Shown one piece after another: positions 10,875 to 21,356 of a stretch of 64,000 nucleotides of DNA. The notes under the pieces were generated by a model. That model was not told the DNA's origin. It did no database searches and saw only the letters and a list, made by a program, of their open reading frames with translations. Origin of the DNA: Streptomyces griseoloalbus (lineage in GTDB: Bacteria > Actinomycetota > Actinomycetes > Streptomycetales > Streptomycetaceae); assembly GCA_014650015.1 (NCBI GenBank), contig BMUD01000009.1, positions 186,001-250,000 of the forward strand, given 5' to 3'. Position numbers and translations under genes: made by a program. Position 1 is the first letter of the stretch, and each line of letters starts with the position of its first letter.

Positions 10875-12002
10875 TCAGTCCACTATGACCAGCTCCCGCG
10901 CGGTGTTGTTCAGCCGTCGCCCGCCGTCCTCGGTCACGGTGACGATGTCCTCGATGCGTACGCCGAACCGGCCGGGCAGGTAGATGCCGGGTTCGACGGA
11001 GAAGCACATGCCGGGGACGAGGGGCTGTTCCTCGCCCTCGATCATGTAGGGGGGTTCGTGCGTGGTGACGCCGATGCCGTGCCCGGTGCGGTGGATGAAG
11101 TACTCGCCGTACCCGGCGTCGGCGATGACCGCGCGGGCGGCGCGGTCGACCTCCTGGCAGGCGGCACCGGGCCGCACCGCGCGAAAGCCCGCCTCCTGTG
11201 CCTCGCGGACGAGGTCGTGCACCCGGCGTTCCTCGTCGGTGGGTTCGCCGACGTGGACCGTGCGGGAGGTGTCGGAGCCGTAGCCGTCCTTGAGGCCGCC
11301 GAAGTCGAGGACGACCATGTCGCCGCGTTCGATGACGCGGTCACCGACCTCGTGGTGCGGGTTGGCCCCGTTGGGCCCGGAGGCGACGATCGTGAAGTCG
11401 ACCTGGGAGTGTCCGAACCGCCGCAGCAGGGCGGCGAGATCGGCGGCGACGTCCGACTCGCGGCGGCCGGCGAAGGCGACCTGCCTGATCTCCTCGAACG
11501 CCGCGTCGGCGGCGGCGCCCGCGGCGGCCAGCAGCTCGAGTTCCGCCGCGTCCTTGACGGCGCGCAGCATCGGCAGGGCCTCGGTGAGCGAGGCGTACGA
11601 GGTGCCGGGCAGCGTCCTGTGCAGGCCCAGCAGGTGCATGGCCCAGGTGTTGTCGCTGATGCCGAACCGCCCGTTCGCGTCCAGCAGGGCGGCGGTGGCG
11701 GCGTAGGGGTCCTTGCCGTCGGTCCAGTCGCGCAGGGTGAGGGCCGGGGCACCGGGGGCCCGCGCGGCGTCCGGGGCCTCCAGGGTGGGGACGACGAGCA
11801 CGGGGTCCCGGCCGGCGGCCAGCACCAGCAGGGTGAGCCGCTCGGTGACCGCGGTGGGTGTGTAGCCGGTGAGCCACACCAGGTCGGGGCCGGGGGCCAC
11901 GAGCAGACCGGCGAGCCCGGCCTCGGCGGCCTGCCGCGCCGCACGCTCCATACGGGCCTCGTAGTCGTCGGCGGTGAAGGACGCGGGCACGGTACCGGTC
12001 AT
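10875..12002 (-). CDS. M24-family aminopeptidase (Xaa-Pro dipeptidase-like)
   Basis: This 375-residue pita-bread-fold metallopeptidase is expected to cleave X-Pro bonds. It has an N-terminal creatinase-like domain (about 1-140) and a C-terminal catalytic domain with all five metal ligands visible: VLDFGG, GSDTSRT, GHGIGV, SVEPGIY and RIEDI. No secretion signal is present. The ATG at 12002 follows a strong GGGAGG ribosome site at 8 bases, so it is preferred over an in-frame start at 12101. It is divergent from the metallophosphoesterase across a 180-bp region that should contain both promoters. Confidence 0.9.
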   Translation of the reverse strand: MTGTVPASFTADDYEARMERAARQAAEAGLAGLLVAPGPDLVWLTGYTPTAVTERLTLLVLAAGRDPVLVVPTLEAPDAARAPGAPALTLRDWTDGKDPYAATAALLDANGRFGISDNTWAMHLLGLHRTLPGTSYASLTEALPMLRAVKDAAELELLAAAGAAADAAFEEIRQVAFAGRRESDVAADLAALLRRFGHSQVDFTIVASGPNGANPHHEVGDRVIERGDMVVLDFGGLKDGYGSDTSRTVHVGEPTDEERRVHDLVREAQEAGFRAVRPGAACQEVDRAARAVIADAGYGEYFIHRTGHGIGVTTHEPPYMIEGEEQPLVPGMCFSVEPGIYLPGRFGVRIEDIVTVTEDGGRRLNNTARELVIVD

Positions 12003-12182
12003 CCGGGGGCCTCCCAGGGCGGACATCGGGGCTACGGGCAGCATCCTGCCCGGCTGACGGGGGCGACGCGAGCCGGTTCGCGGAGTTCGCCCACGACCCA
12101 CCGCCGATCATTGCCCCACCACGAAAACTCATGCTTGGATCAAACTTTTCCGTTGGCGGCACAGCCGGGGAGGCATGCGACC

Positions 12183-12938
12183 GTGCTCGTACTCGCGCAC
12201 ATCAGCGATCTGCATCTGGACGGAACCGCGCGGGCGACGGAGCGCGCCCGGCGGGTGCGCGACCGGCTGTGGGAACTGCCGGACCGGCCGGACGCGCTGC
12301 TGGTGACCGGGGACATCGCGGACCACGGCACCGAGTCCGAGTACGAGGAGGCCGCCCGCCTGCTGGGACTGCGTGACGGGAGCGCCCCGTTCCCGGTACT
12401 GACCTGCCCGGGCAACCACGACAGCCGCGCGCCGTATCGCAAGGCCCTGCTCGGGCAGCCGGGTGCCGACGGGCCCGTCAACAGCGCGCACGTGCTGGAC
12501 GGCGGCGCCGTGCTGATGTGCGACTCCAGCATCCCGGGCCATGACGACGGCGAGCTGGACACGGAGACCTGCGCCTGGATCGAGTCCACGCTCGACGGCC
12601 TCGACGGCGGTCTTCCGGTCCTGCTCGCCTTCCACCACCCGCCGGTACCGCTGCACCTCCCCCTGCCCGACTCGTATCCCCTGCGCGCCCCCGAGCGGCT
12701 GGCCGCCCTGCTGGCGCGCCGGCCCGAGGTCGCCGGGCTGATCACCGGTCACGCCCACACCCCGGCCGCCACGACGTTCGCGGGCCGCCCCGTGCTGGTG
12801 GGGCCAGGGGTGACCTGGACGCTGCGACTGCCCTGGGAGGGCGGGCAGGTCGCGGACCGGGACGCTCCGGTCGGGCTCGCCTTCCATGTCCTGGACGACG
12901 AGGGGCGGCTCACCAGTCATTTCCGCGTGGTCACGTGA
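12183..12938 (+). CDS. Metallophosphoesterase (CpdA/Icc-like)
   Basis: This 251-residue cytosolic protein has the calcineurin-like metal site in order: SDLHL near residue 9, GDIADHG near 45, GNHD near 78, FHHPP and GHAHTP near 185. This is the pattern of cyclic-nucleotide phosphodiesterases of the CpdA family, but the substrate cannot be read from sequence. The GTG at 12183 follows GGGGAGG. The frame is open far upstream antisense to the M24 gene, and that part is not coding. Its 3' end overlaps the convergent PDZ gene by 8 bases. Confidence 0.87.
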   Translation: MLVLAHISDLHLDGTARATERARRVRDRLWELPDRPDALLVTGDIADHGTESEYEEAARLLGLRDGSAPFPVLTCPGNHDSRAPYRKALLGQPGADGPVNSAHVLDGGAVLMCDSSIPGHDDGELDTETCAWIESTLDGLDGGLPVLLAFHHPPVPLHLPLPDSYPLRAPERLAALLARRPEVAGLITGHAHTPAATTFAGRPVLVGPGVTWTLRLPWEGGQVADRDAPVGLAFHVLDDEGRLTSHFRVVT

Positions 12939-13503
12939 CGATGCCGGGGACGGCCGTCAGCTGCTGGTAGCCGCCGCTGCGACGGCGCACCGTCAGTGTC
13001 ACCTCCTCGCCCGGGCGGGCACGGGCGACGGCGCGTGCCAGGTCGGCGGCCGAGTCGACCCGGGTGGAACCGAAGGCGAGAAGGACGTCGCCCCGCGTGA
13101 GGCCGGCCGAGAACCCGGGGCCGGGGATGTGCACACCGACCACCCGGGCCCCCGGTCTCCCGTCGTCGGCCACCTCCACCCCCAGCCGGGCGACGACGGG
13201 AGCGGCCGGCTCCGACGACGCGGCCGGGGCGGAACGCGGCGAGGCGGCCGGCGGCGTTCCCGTCGGCCGCTTCGGCTCGGCGAGTGAGGCCGCCCCGATG
13301 ACCGTGGCCCCCATCGCCCCCAGCCCGGCCCCGGACAGCACCAGGAACGCGCCGATCAGCACCCCGGACACCGCGGACACCAGCCGTCGCCCACGCCCGC
13401 GCCCGCCGTCCTGCCCGGGCCGGCCGGAGCCCGGCCCGTCCCCGGCCTCCGGTCCCCGCCTGTCCCCCGGCATCGGCCTGGGCCGCAACGCAGTCTGTCC
13501 CAT
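12931..13503 (-). CDS. Membrane-anchored PDZ-domain protein
   Basis: This 190-residue protein has a basic, Pro/Gly-rich cytosolic N-terminus, one membrane segment (about 42-75), an Ala/Pro linker and a C-terminal PDZ-like domain (about 100-185) with GPGFSAGLTRGDVLLAFG. It resembles the PDZ module of HtrA proteases, but no protease domain is present. It probably presents the PDZ domain outside the cell. It lies 29 bases downstream of the geosmin synthase stop region and is convergent with the phosphoesterase. Confidence 0.75.
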   Translation of the reverse strand: MGQTALRPRPMPGDRRGPEAGDGPGSGRPGQDGGRGRGRRLVSAVSGVLIGAFLVLSGAGLGAMGATVIGAASLAEPKRPTGTPPAASPRSAPAASSEPAAPVVARLGVEVADDGRPGARVVGVHIPGPGFSAGLTRGDVLLAFGSTRVDSAADLARAVARARPGEEVTLTVRRRSGGYQQLTAVPGIVT

Positions 13504-13532
13504 GGTTCGTCTCCGGCAGGAGTGCGGACGCG

Positions 13533-15698
<2,166 letters not shown>

Positions 15699-15784
15699 CT
15701 ACCCGTGGCCCGGTGGCCGCATCCTCCGGCGGGGACGTGATCACACCATCGCGTGAACCGTCTCCGGTACGGGAGTCGCGGAGC

Positions 15785-16963
15785 TCAGGTCCGTACCTGG
15801 ATCAGCGCATGGGTGCCCGCGGTCCGCCAGCGCTGCCCCTCCGCCGCGACGAGCGCCGCCTCGGTGTCGGCGGTCAGCCCGGTGATCACGTCGGACTTCA
15901 GGGTGCGCAGAGCGGCGACCGGACCCGGGAAGTAGCCGGTGACCTCCGCGAACGGCGTGGCCGGCGGCCAGTACCGGTCGCCCACGAGACGGCGGTAGTT
16001 GAGGTCGCCCTTGACGACGGTGACCGCGGCGGCGGCGAAGTCGGCGCGCAGGTCGTCCGGCATCTCCTCGTACGGCAGGGGTGAGCAGGAGAAGGGGTGC
16101 GCGCGGAGGGTGAGCCGGCCGTCGGAGAGGGCGGCCCACAGACCGCGCCCGTACTCGGCCGCCGCCCCCTTCGCGTCGGTGAGCCGGCGCAGCGCGTCGA
16201 CGACGTCGGCGGTGGTGGCGTCGGAGACGTAGTACGGGTAGGGCTTGACGTGCAGCACCGCCCTGCCGATGCGTCCGCAGGCCAGCAGATGGGCGACGAG
16301 CAGCAGGTCCGGGACGAGTTCGCGGCCCGCGTTGTCGGCCACCAGGCACAGCGTGCCGGTGCCGGAGGTGCCGAGCAGCGGCCACAGCCGTTCGCTGTCG
16401 TCCGCCACCAGAGCGGGGACGGCGGCGGTCTCCTCGGCCCCTTCGGCGGACAGCCGGAACCCGAGGTCGGCGCGGTTGCCCCACAGGGAGCCGTGCAGCA
16501 GGGCGCGGGCCCGTTCGTCCTCCGGCCGCCCGGCGAGGTCGTCGAGCGCGGCCAGCTCCTCGTCCGTGGCGGGCGAGCCGAGTTCGGCGAGCTTGGACGG
16601 GCGGAAGGGGTCGATGCCCTGCCAGGGGCCGGGACCGAAGTAGCCGACCGCGTGCAGCAGTCGGCGGTAGAACCAGCTCTCGGACCACAGCCAGGGCACG
16701 TCGTACCAGGAGCGCCCGGCGTACGCGTCCATCCCCCAGGTCCGCCAGCGCTCCCGGTCGTGCGCGTCGGCGGGGAGGGGTTGGATCGTGCCCTCCGTGC
16801 ACTCGGTCAGCAGCGCGTCGAGCGCGTGCCGCTGCCCGGGCTCGTACGGGAACGCCTCGCGTACCTGCCGGATGATCGCGGGGTGCCGCTCGGCCAGCAC
16901 GCCGTGGGGGAACGTGCCGGGCTCGTTGCCGAGGATCAGGGGCGCGGTGGGGATGTCGGACAT
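15785..16963 (-). CDS. DUF89/ARMT1-like damage-control phosphatase
   Basis: This 392-residue protein matches the DUF89 family of metal-dependent phosphatases, which act on damaged or overflow phosphometabolites. Diagnostic segments are LWGNRADLGF, VADNAGRELVPDLLL and VKGDLNYRRLVGDR, which carry the Asp/Asn metal ligands; overall length fits the ARMT1-like subfamily. The ATG at 16963 follows GGTGAG; an in-frame GTG lies 9 bases upstream. It sits between cprB and geoA on the same strand, 41 bases after cprB, so a cprB-DUF89 transcript is likely. Its substrate is unknown; a role connected with terpenoid precursors is speculation. Confidence 0.82.
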   Translation of the reverse strand: MSDIPTAPLILGNEPGTFPHGVLAERHPAIIRQVREAFPYEPGQRHALDALLTECTEGTIQPLPADAHDRERWRTWGMDAYAGRSWYDVPWLWSESWFYRRLLHAVGYFGPGPWQGIDPFRPSKLAELGSPATDEELAALDDLAGRPEDERARALLHGSLWGNRADLGFRLSAEGAEETAAVPALVADDSERLWPLLGTSGTGTLCLVADNAGRELVPDLLLVAHLLACGRIGRAVLHVKPYPYYVSDATTADVVDALRRLTDAKGAAAEYGRGLWAALSDGRLTLRAHPFSCSPLPYEEMPDDLRADFAAAAVTVVKGDLNYRRLVGDRYWPPATPFAEVTGYFPGPVAALRTLKSDVITGLTADTEAALVAAEGQRWRTAGTHALIQVRT

Positions 16964-17004
16964 GCGGCTCACCGTAACGCGCGCCCGTGGTCGCGCGCCG
17001 CTGG

Positions 17005-17652
17005 TCACACCGGCGCGATCTCCCGCTCCAGCCGTGCGGCCAGGCTGAGATAGCGCGCGCGGCGGGTCACGGGGACCAGGCCGCGGATGAGGATCTGCCA
17101 CATCTCGGCCGTACGGCGGGGCTGCCGGGCCACGCCCTCACGGGAGCGGCCGACGACGCGGGTGCCCACGAAGAAGCAGACGAGGGAGTGGGCCACGACG
17201 TCGATGTCGACGTCCGGATGGACGTCGGCCTCCTTGACGGCACCGAGGAGCCGGGCCGTGACGATGTCCAGCCATTCGGTGAAGGGGTGGCTGAGCGGCG
17301 GGCGCGGCCGGGTGCCACCGGTGGCGAGCCGCAGGCCGGCCCGTAGGACGGGGTCCTCGGCCGACATCCTGGCTATGCCGAAGGTGAGGCGCATCAGCGC
17401 CTCCAGGGAGGTGTGCCCCCGGATCTCGGTGTCCCTGGCCAGCCGGCGGCTCGTGGCCGACTGCAGTTCCAGGATGGCGTGGGCGAGATCCTCCTTCGCC
17501 GCGAAGTGGAAGTAGAGGGCCCCCTTCGTGACATGGGCGTGCTCGACGATGTCGCTGAGACTGGTCGATTCATAGCCCTGCCGGTCGAACAGGTCGGCGG
17601 CGGCCGTGATGATCGTCGCGCGGGTCTGCTCGGCGCGTACCTGCCTCGCCAT
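17005..17652 (-). CDS. cprB: CprB-like gamma-butyrolactone receptor homologue (TetR family)
   Basis: This 215-residue repressor has an N-terminal TetR helix-turn-helix (residues about 8-55, including VTKGALYFHFAAKEDLA) and a C-terminal ligand pocket domain. The N-terminal helix and the conserved FTEW, RVVG and LIRGLVPVTRRARY segments are those of the ArpA/ScbR/CprB group. Length equals that of S. coelicolor CprB, and the neighbourhood next to geoA agrees. The ATG at 17652 follows AGGAG. A candidate CprB-type operator lies 22-43 bases upstream of the start, so negative autoregulation is likely. No gamma-butyrolactone synthase (afsA type) is in the window. Confidence 0.9.
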   Translation of the reverse strand: MARQVRAEQTRATIITAAADLFDRQGYESTSLSDIVEHAHVTKGALYFHFAAKEDLAHAILELQSATSRRLARDTEIRGHTSLEALMRLTFGIARMSAEDPVLRAGLRLATGGTRPRPPLSHPFTEWLDIVTARLLGAVKEADVHPDVDIDVVAHSLVCFFVGTRVVGRSREGVARQPRRTAEMWQILIRGLVPVTRRARYLSLAARLEREIAPV

Positions 17653-17673
17653 CGGCTGAACTCCTGAGCGGAA

Positions 17674-17695
17674 AGGAACGGGTCATGCCGTTTGT
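17674..17695. promoter_or_regulatory. Candidate CprB operator upstream of cprB
   Basis: Read on the minus strand, this 22-bp site starts ACAAACGG and has CCCGTT after a 5-base centre, an imperfect palindrome. Compared with the CprB consensus as I remember it (ACATACGGG...CCCCGTTTAT), about 16 of 22 positions agree. It lies between a possible -10 (TATCGT, minus strand, near 17715) and the cprB ribosome site, which suits autorepression. Confidence 0.6.
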
Positions 17696-17787
17696 TTTTG
17701 ACTCCCTGTACACGATAGCTCACCCTGCGACGACGTTCATCACACGGGCATGCCATGACACTTGGAGCACATCCGGCAAAACAAACG
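17689..17787. repeat. 10-bp inverted repeat flanking the cprB promoter region
   Basis: CGTTTGTTTT at 17689-17698 is repeated exactly in inverse orientation as AAAACAAACG at 17778-17787. The left arm overlaps the candidate CprB operator. The A/T-rich arms stand out in this GC-rich region. They could be paired half-sites for CprB dimers spanning the promoter. Confidence 0.5.
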
Positions 17788-17854
17788 CGCGCTCCGCGAA
17801 AGAAAACGGCGCGTCCGGTATCTAAGTGTGTCAGGTGTGGCGACAAAAGAGAAC

Positions 17855-17894
17855 GGCGGGCCGACCGGTGCCCATCCGCACCGGCCGACCCGCC
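17855..17894. terminator. Long hairpin downstream of the S8 protease gene
   Basis: Two 17-base arms (GGCGGGCCGACCGGTGC and its near-complement) with two mismatches flank a 6-base loop, 15 bases beyond the protease stop codon on the minus strand. It is likely the protease terminator. Confidence 0.7.
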
Positions 17895-17909
17895 CGCTTG
17901 TGGGGTGGA

Positions 17910-19727
17910 TCAGAAGGTCAGCTGCCAGCCGTTGAGCCGGCCCGTGTCCTGCGACGCCGTGTCCTGCACCCGCAGCTTCCAGGTCCCGTTGGCGGTCTCG
18001 GCGGAGGCGTTCACCGTGTAGGTGGCGTTGACGTTGTCCGCGGAGTCCGAGGAACCGGCGGACTTCAGGCGGTACACCGAACCGTCCGGCGCCACCAGGT
18101 CGATGACCAGGTCACCGCGGTAGGTGTGGGTGATGTCCACGCCCACCTGCAGGGCCGACGGGGCGTTGCCGCCGCGGCCGCTCACGGTGATCGGCGACTC
18201 GATCGCCGAGCCGTTGTCCGGGATGGAGACGGCGGTGCCGCTGGTGTACGTGGAGCCCGTGGACGTACCGCCCTTGACCGCCTGGACGGTCTTCGCGGCG
18301 TCCGCGAGGCCCGCGCCGCAGCCGCCGGAGCAGGTGCCGGGCAGGGGACGGGCGTTGGACTTGATCGCCGACTCGATCTGGGCCGGGGTGAGCGTGGAGT
18401 CGGCCGACTTCATCAGCGCGGCGAGGCCCGCGATGTGCGGGGTGGCCATGCTGGTGCCCTGGTAGTAGGCGTAGCTCTCGGTCGACGGGGTCCGGGTGCC
18501 GGAGTTCAGCGTGGACAGGATGCCGTTGGCGGTGGTGGTCCGGGTCTCGCCACCGGGGGCGGAGATGTCCACGATGGTGCCGTAGTTGGAGTAGGAGGCC
18601 CGGCTGCCGGCGCGGTTGGTCGCGGCCACCGTGATGACGTTGCCGCAGTTCGCCGGCGAGGAGTTGGCGGCGTTCCGGTTCTCGTTGCCGGCCGCGACGA
18701 CGACCGTGGTGCCGCGGTTCACGGCGCCGTTGATGGCGCTCTGGGTCGCGGTGGAGCAGGCGCCTCCCCCTCCGAGGCTCATGTTGATGACCTTGGCGAC
18801 GTTGGCGTTGGCGGGCACGCCGGCGACGGTGCCGCCCGACGCCCAGGTGATGGCGTCGATGATGTCGGAGTCGTAGCCGCCGCACTTGCCGAGCACGCGC
18901 ACCGGGGAGATCTTCGCGTTGTACGCGATGCCGGCGACGCCCTTGCCGTTGTGGGTGGCCGCGGCGATGGTGCCCGCCACGTGGGTGCCGTGCCAGGAGG
19001 AGTTGCCGCCGGTGGCCTGGCCGCACTCCCCGGCGGCGTACCAGTCGCCGGGGTCCGCCGGGTTGCTGTCGCGGCCGTTGCCGTCGACGGCGACGGCGGT
19101 GTCGGAGATGAAGTCGTATCCGGCGACGATGTTCGCGGCGAGATCGGAGTGGGTGACGTAGCCGGTGTCGATGACGGCGACGGTGACACCGCTGCCGGTG
19201 GCGAGGTCCCACGCGCCCGGCACGCGCAGGCCGGCGGTGGTCTCGAACAGGTCCCACTGCTTGGTGTACTCGGTGTCGTTCGGGGTGGCCTGCGGCTTGT
19301 TGAGACGGTCCGGCACGACGTAGGCGACCTGCGGGTCGGCGCTGTACTGGGCGACGACGTCGGCGACATCGGCCTTGGTGAGCCGCTCGCCCAGGCCGAC
19401 GAGGGCGGCACCGGTGCCCAGGCGGCGCTGGAAGTCGACGTCCTCGCCGGCCCTCGCGCCCTTGGCGGCGGCGTCGGCGGCGGCGGCCTTGTCGGACCCG
19501 GCCTCGGCGGCACCGGACCTGTAGCCGACGATGAGCCGCTCGGCGGGGGTGCCCGGGGCGGCCTCGGTGCCGGCCGCGGGGACGGCGGCCCGGGTGCCGG
19601 AGGGGGCGTCCTGGGCGACGGCGACCTGGGCGGAGCCGACCGTCAGCAGGGCGGCGGAGAGCGCGGCGACGGATATCAGCTTCCGTCTCGGGGAGGAGCT
19701 TCGGGGGGAGCTCGACGAGGTGCGCAA
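17910..19727 (-). CDS. Secreted subtilisin-like serine protease (S8) with P domain
   Basis: This 605-residue pre-pro-protease has a signal peptide with a twin-positive RRK start and hydrophobic core ending near VAVA. An inhibitor_I9-type propeptide follows (about 60-150), then the S8 catalytic domain and a C-terminal P/proprotein-convertase domain (about 490-605) ending WQLTF. The triad is visible: Asp in VAVIDTG (about 184), His in WHGTHVAGT (about 247) and Ser in GTSMATPHIA (about 425). Oxyanion Asn is in AAGNEN. A TTG start at 19727 is chosen because it directly precedes the signal peptide and follows GAAAGG; upstream frame has no homology. A strong hairpin ends the gene. The SSI-type inhibitor at 6.5-6.9 kb could act on such enzymes. 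Confidence 0.93.
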   Translation of the reverse strand: MRTSSSSPRSSSPRRKLISVAALSAALLTVGSAQVAVAQDAPSGTRAAVPAAGTEAAPGTPAERLIVGYRSGAAEAGSDKAAAADAAAKGARAGEDVDFQRRLGTGAALVGLGERLTKADVADVVAQYSADPQVAYVVPDRLNKPQATPNDTEYTKQWDLFETTAGLRVPGAWDLATGSGVTVAVIDTGYVTHSDLAANIVAGYDFISDTAVAVDGNGRDSNPADPGDWYAAGECGQATGGNSSWHGTHVAGTIAAATHNGKGVAGIAYNAKISPVRVLGKCGGYDSDIIDAITWASGGTVAGVPANANVAKVINMSLGGGGACSTATQSAINGAVNRGTTVVVAAGNENRNAANSSPANCGNVITVAATNRAGSRASYSNYGTIVDISAPGGETRTTTANGILSTLNSGTRTPSTESYAYYQGTSMATPHIAGLAALMKSADSTLTPAQIESAIKSNARPLPGTCSGGCGAGLADAAKTVQAVKGGTSTGSTYTSGTAVSIPDNGSAIESPITVSGRGGNAPSALQVGVDITHTYRGDLVIDLVAPDGSVYRLKSAGSSDSADNVNATYTVNASAETANGTWKLRVQDTASQDTGRLNGWQLTF

Positions 19728-20288
19728 GGGTATGCCTTTCGTGCCGGGACTCCGGACGACGCGGAGTGGGGGAGTGGAGGTCCGATTCGCTTCGTCCTCG
19801 AAGCGGCGGGGGGTGCATCGAAGTGCGGCAGCACGGCCGGCCGGGCGCGAGCAGCGGCCCGTTCCGGGGGTGACCCGTGGGCCGACTGCGCTCGAACGAT
19901 AGGCAGCGCGAAGCCCGGCGGGATACGGGGGAAACCCTCGATCCGGCCGGGAACCCACCCTCGACGCACAGGGGTTGACCAGGAACGGACCGCTATGCCC
20001 GCATCGCCGGTCACGGGGTCGCCGGCCGCCCGGGGGGACGGTGGCGCCGAACCGCCCGCCCCGTACCGTCCATCCGGTTCGGGCGCCGACGGCCTCACCC
20101 CTCGGATCACGGTTCATCACAATGCGGCAGCAGCCTCTCACTTCGAGTGGCTGTTCACTTGACGACCAGTGGTCCCACAGGGTTGGCTCCGGCCCAGTGA
20201 GAATCACCCGGTCGGCGCACGCGTCCGCGGTTCCGTCCGTGCTCTCCCCCTGCTCTGTCTCGGCCGCACAGCGAGGTCCGCACTTCCC
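19728..20288. other. Divergent intergenic region, protease / binding protein
   Basis: These 560 bases between two divergent genes hold no convincing gene. An 11-bp palindrome GACCAGTGGTC is at 20163-20173. No -35/-10 pair is clear enough to report. Confidence 0.5.
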
Positions 20289-21305
20289 ATGAACAATCGC
20301 CCCCCGTCCCCCCGCTACCCGAGACGTACCGTCCGCCTGGCGGCCCTGGCAGCCGCCGTCGGTCTGCTGGTGACCGGCTGTTCCGTTCTCGGCACGGACG
20401 ACGACTCCTCGGGCTCGGACACAGCGGGCGCGCCCGGCTCCGGACGGATGAAGGTCGCGCTGGTCACGCACGGCGACGAGGGCGACGCCTTCTGGGACCG
20501 GGTGAAGCGCGGCGCCGAGGCGGCGGCCGAGAAGGACGGCATCGACCTGACGTACGTGAGCGACCCGGAGGAGGCGGGGCAGGCGGAGCTGGTCCGCAAC
20601 GCGATCCGGGACGGCGTCGACGGCATCGCGCTGACCCTGGCCAAGCCACAGGCCATGAAGGGCCCGGTCGGCGAGGCACGCAAGGCGGGCATCCCCGTGG
20701 TCGGGCTCAACTCCGGTATCGACGCCTGGAAGCCGGCGGGACTGCTGGAGTACTTCGGGCAGGACGAGACCGTCGCGGGCCGTGCCGTCGGCGACAAGCT
20801 GAACGATCTGAAGGCCAAGCACGCCCTGTGCGTCGTCCACGAGCGTGGCAACGTTGCCGTGGAGGCCCGCTGCGCCGGAGTGAAGAAGACGTTCGGCGGG
20901 ACGACCGAGAACCTCTACGTGGACGGCACCGACATGCGCGCCGTCTCCGGCATCATCACGGCCCGGCTGCGCCAGGACTCGACGATCGACGAGGTCGTCA
21001 CCAACGGGGCGGCCTACGCCCTCACCGCGGTCGAGGCGGTGAAGGAGGCGGACAGCAAGGCCCGGGTCGCCACCTTCGACCTGAACAAGGACCTGGTCGA
21101 CGCGGTGCGCGCCGGCGACGTCCAGTTCGCCGTCGACCAGCAGCCCTATCTGCAGGGCTATCTCGCCGTGGACGCGCTGTGGCTGTACAAGGAAAACGGC
21201 AACATCAGTGGCGGCGGGGTCGCGCCCGTTCTCACCGGGCCGGCGTTCGTCACGAAGACCAACGCGGCCTCGGTCGCCGGGTTCGCCGCCGCCGGAACCC
21301 GCTGA
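20289..21305 (+). CDS. Sugar-type substrate-binding lipoprotein (LacI/RbsB fold)
   Basis: This 338-residue lipoprotein has a basic start, a hydrophobic stretch and the lipobox LVTGC with Cys near residue 31. An acidic Ser/Gly linker leads to a periplasmic-binding-protein type 1 fold that begins MKVALVTHGDEGDAFWDRVKRGAE and ends with the hinge-typical VDQQPYLQGYLAVDAL. This is the ribose/inositol-binding class. No ABC permease or ATPase is adjacent. Instead, it ends 51 bases before the conservon sensor gene on the same strand. It may therefore be an extracytoplasmic ligand sensor for that kinase-like protein instead of a transport subunit. The ribosome site at the ATG is weak. Confidence 0.88.
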   Translation: MNNRPPSPRYPRRTVRLAALAAAVGLLVTGCSVLGTDDDSSGSDTAGAPGSGRMKVALVTHGDEGDAFWDRVKRGAEAAAEKDGIDLTYVSDPEEAGQAELVRNAIRDGVDGIALTLAKPQAMKGPVGEARKAGIPVVGLNSGIDAWKPAGLLEYFGQDETVAGRAVGDKLNDLKAKHALCVVHERGNVAVEARCAGVKKTFGGTTENLYVDGTDMRAVSGIITARLRQDSTIDEVVTNGAAYALTAVEAVKEADSKARVATFDLNKDLVDAVRAGDVQFAVDQQPYLQGYLAVDALWLYKENGNISGGGVAPVLTGPAFVTKTNAASVAGFAAAGTR

Positions 21306-21356
21306 CCGGCGGGCCTGTGCGTACTTCCCCCACCATCCGACCGTTCTAGGACCACG

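Noticed and set aside
10623-12182. 520-codon upstream extension of the metallophosphoesterase frame
   Set aside because: It is antisense to the M24 peptidase gene, has shadow composition, and the phosphoesterase fold starts right after the GTG at 12183.
19728-20840. N-terminal extension of the S8 protease frame to 976 codons
   Set aside because: The signal peptide starts at 19727 after a ribosome site; the upstream part has no homology and partly lies antisense to the binding-protein gene.
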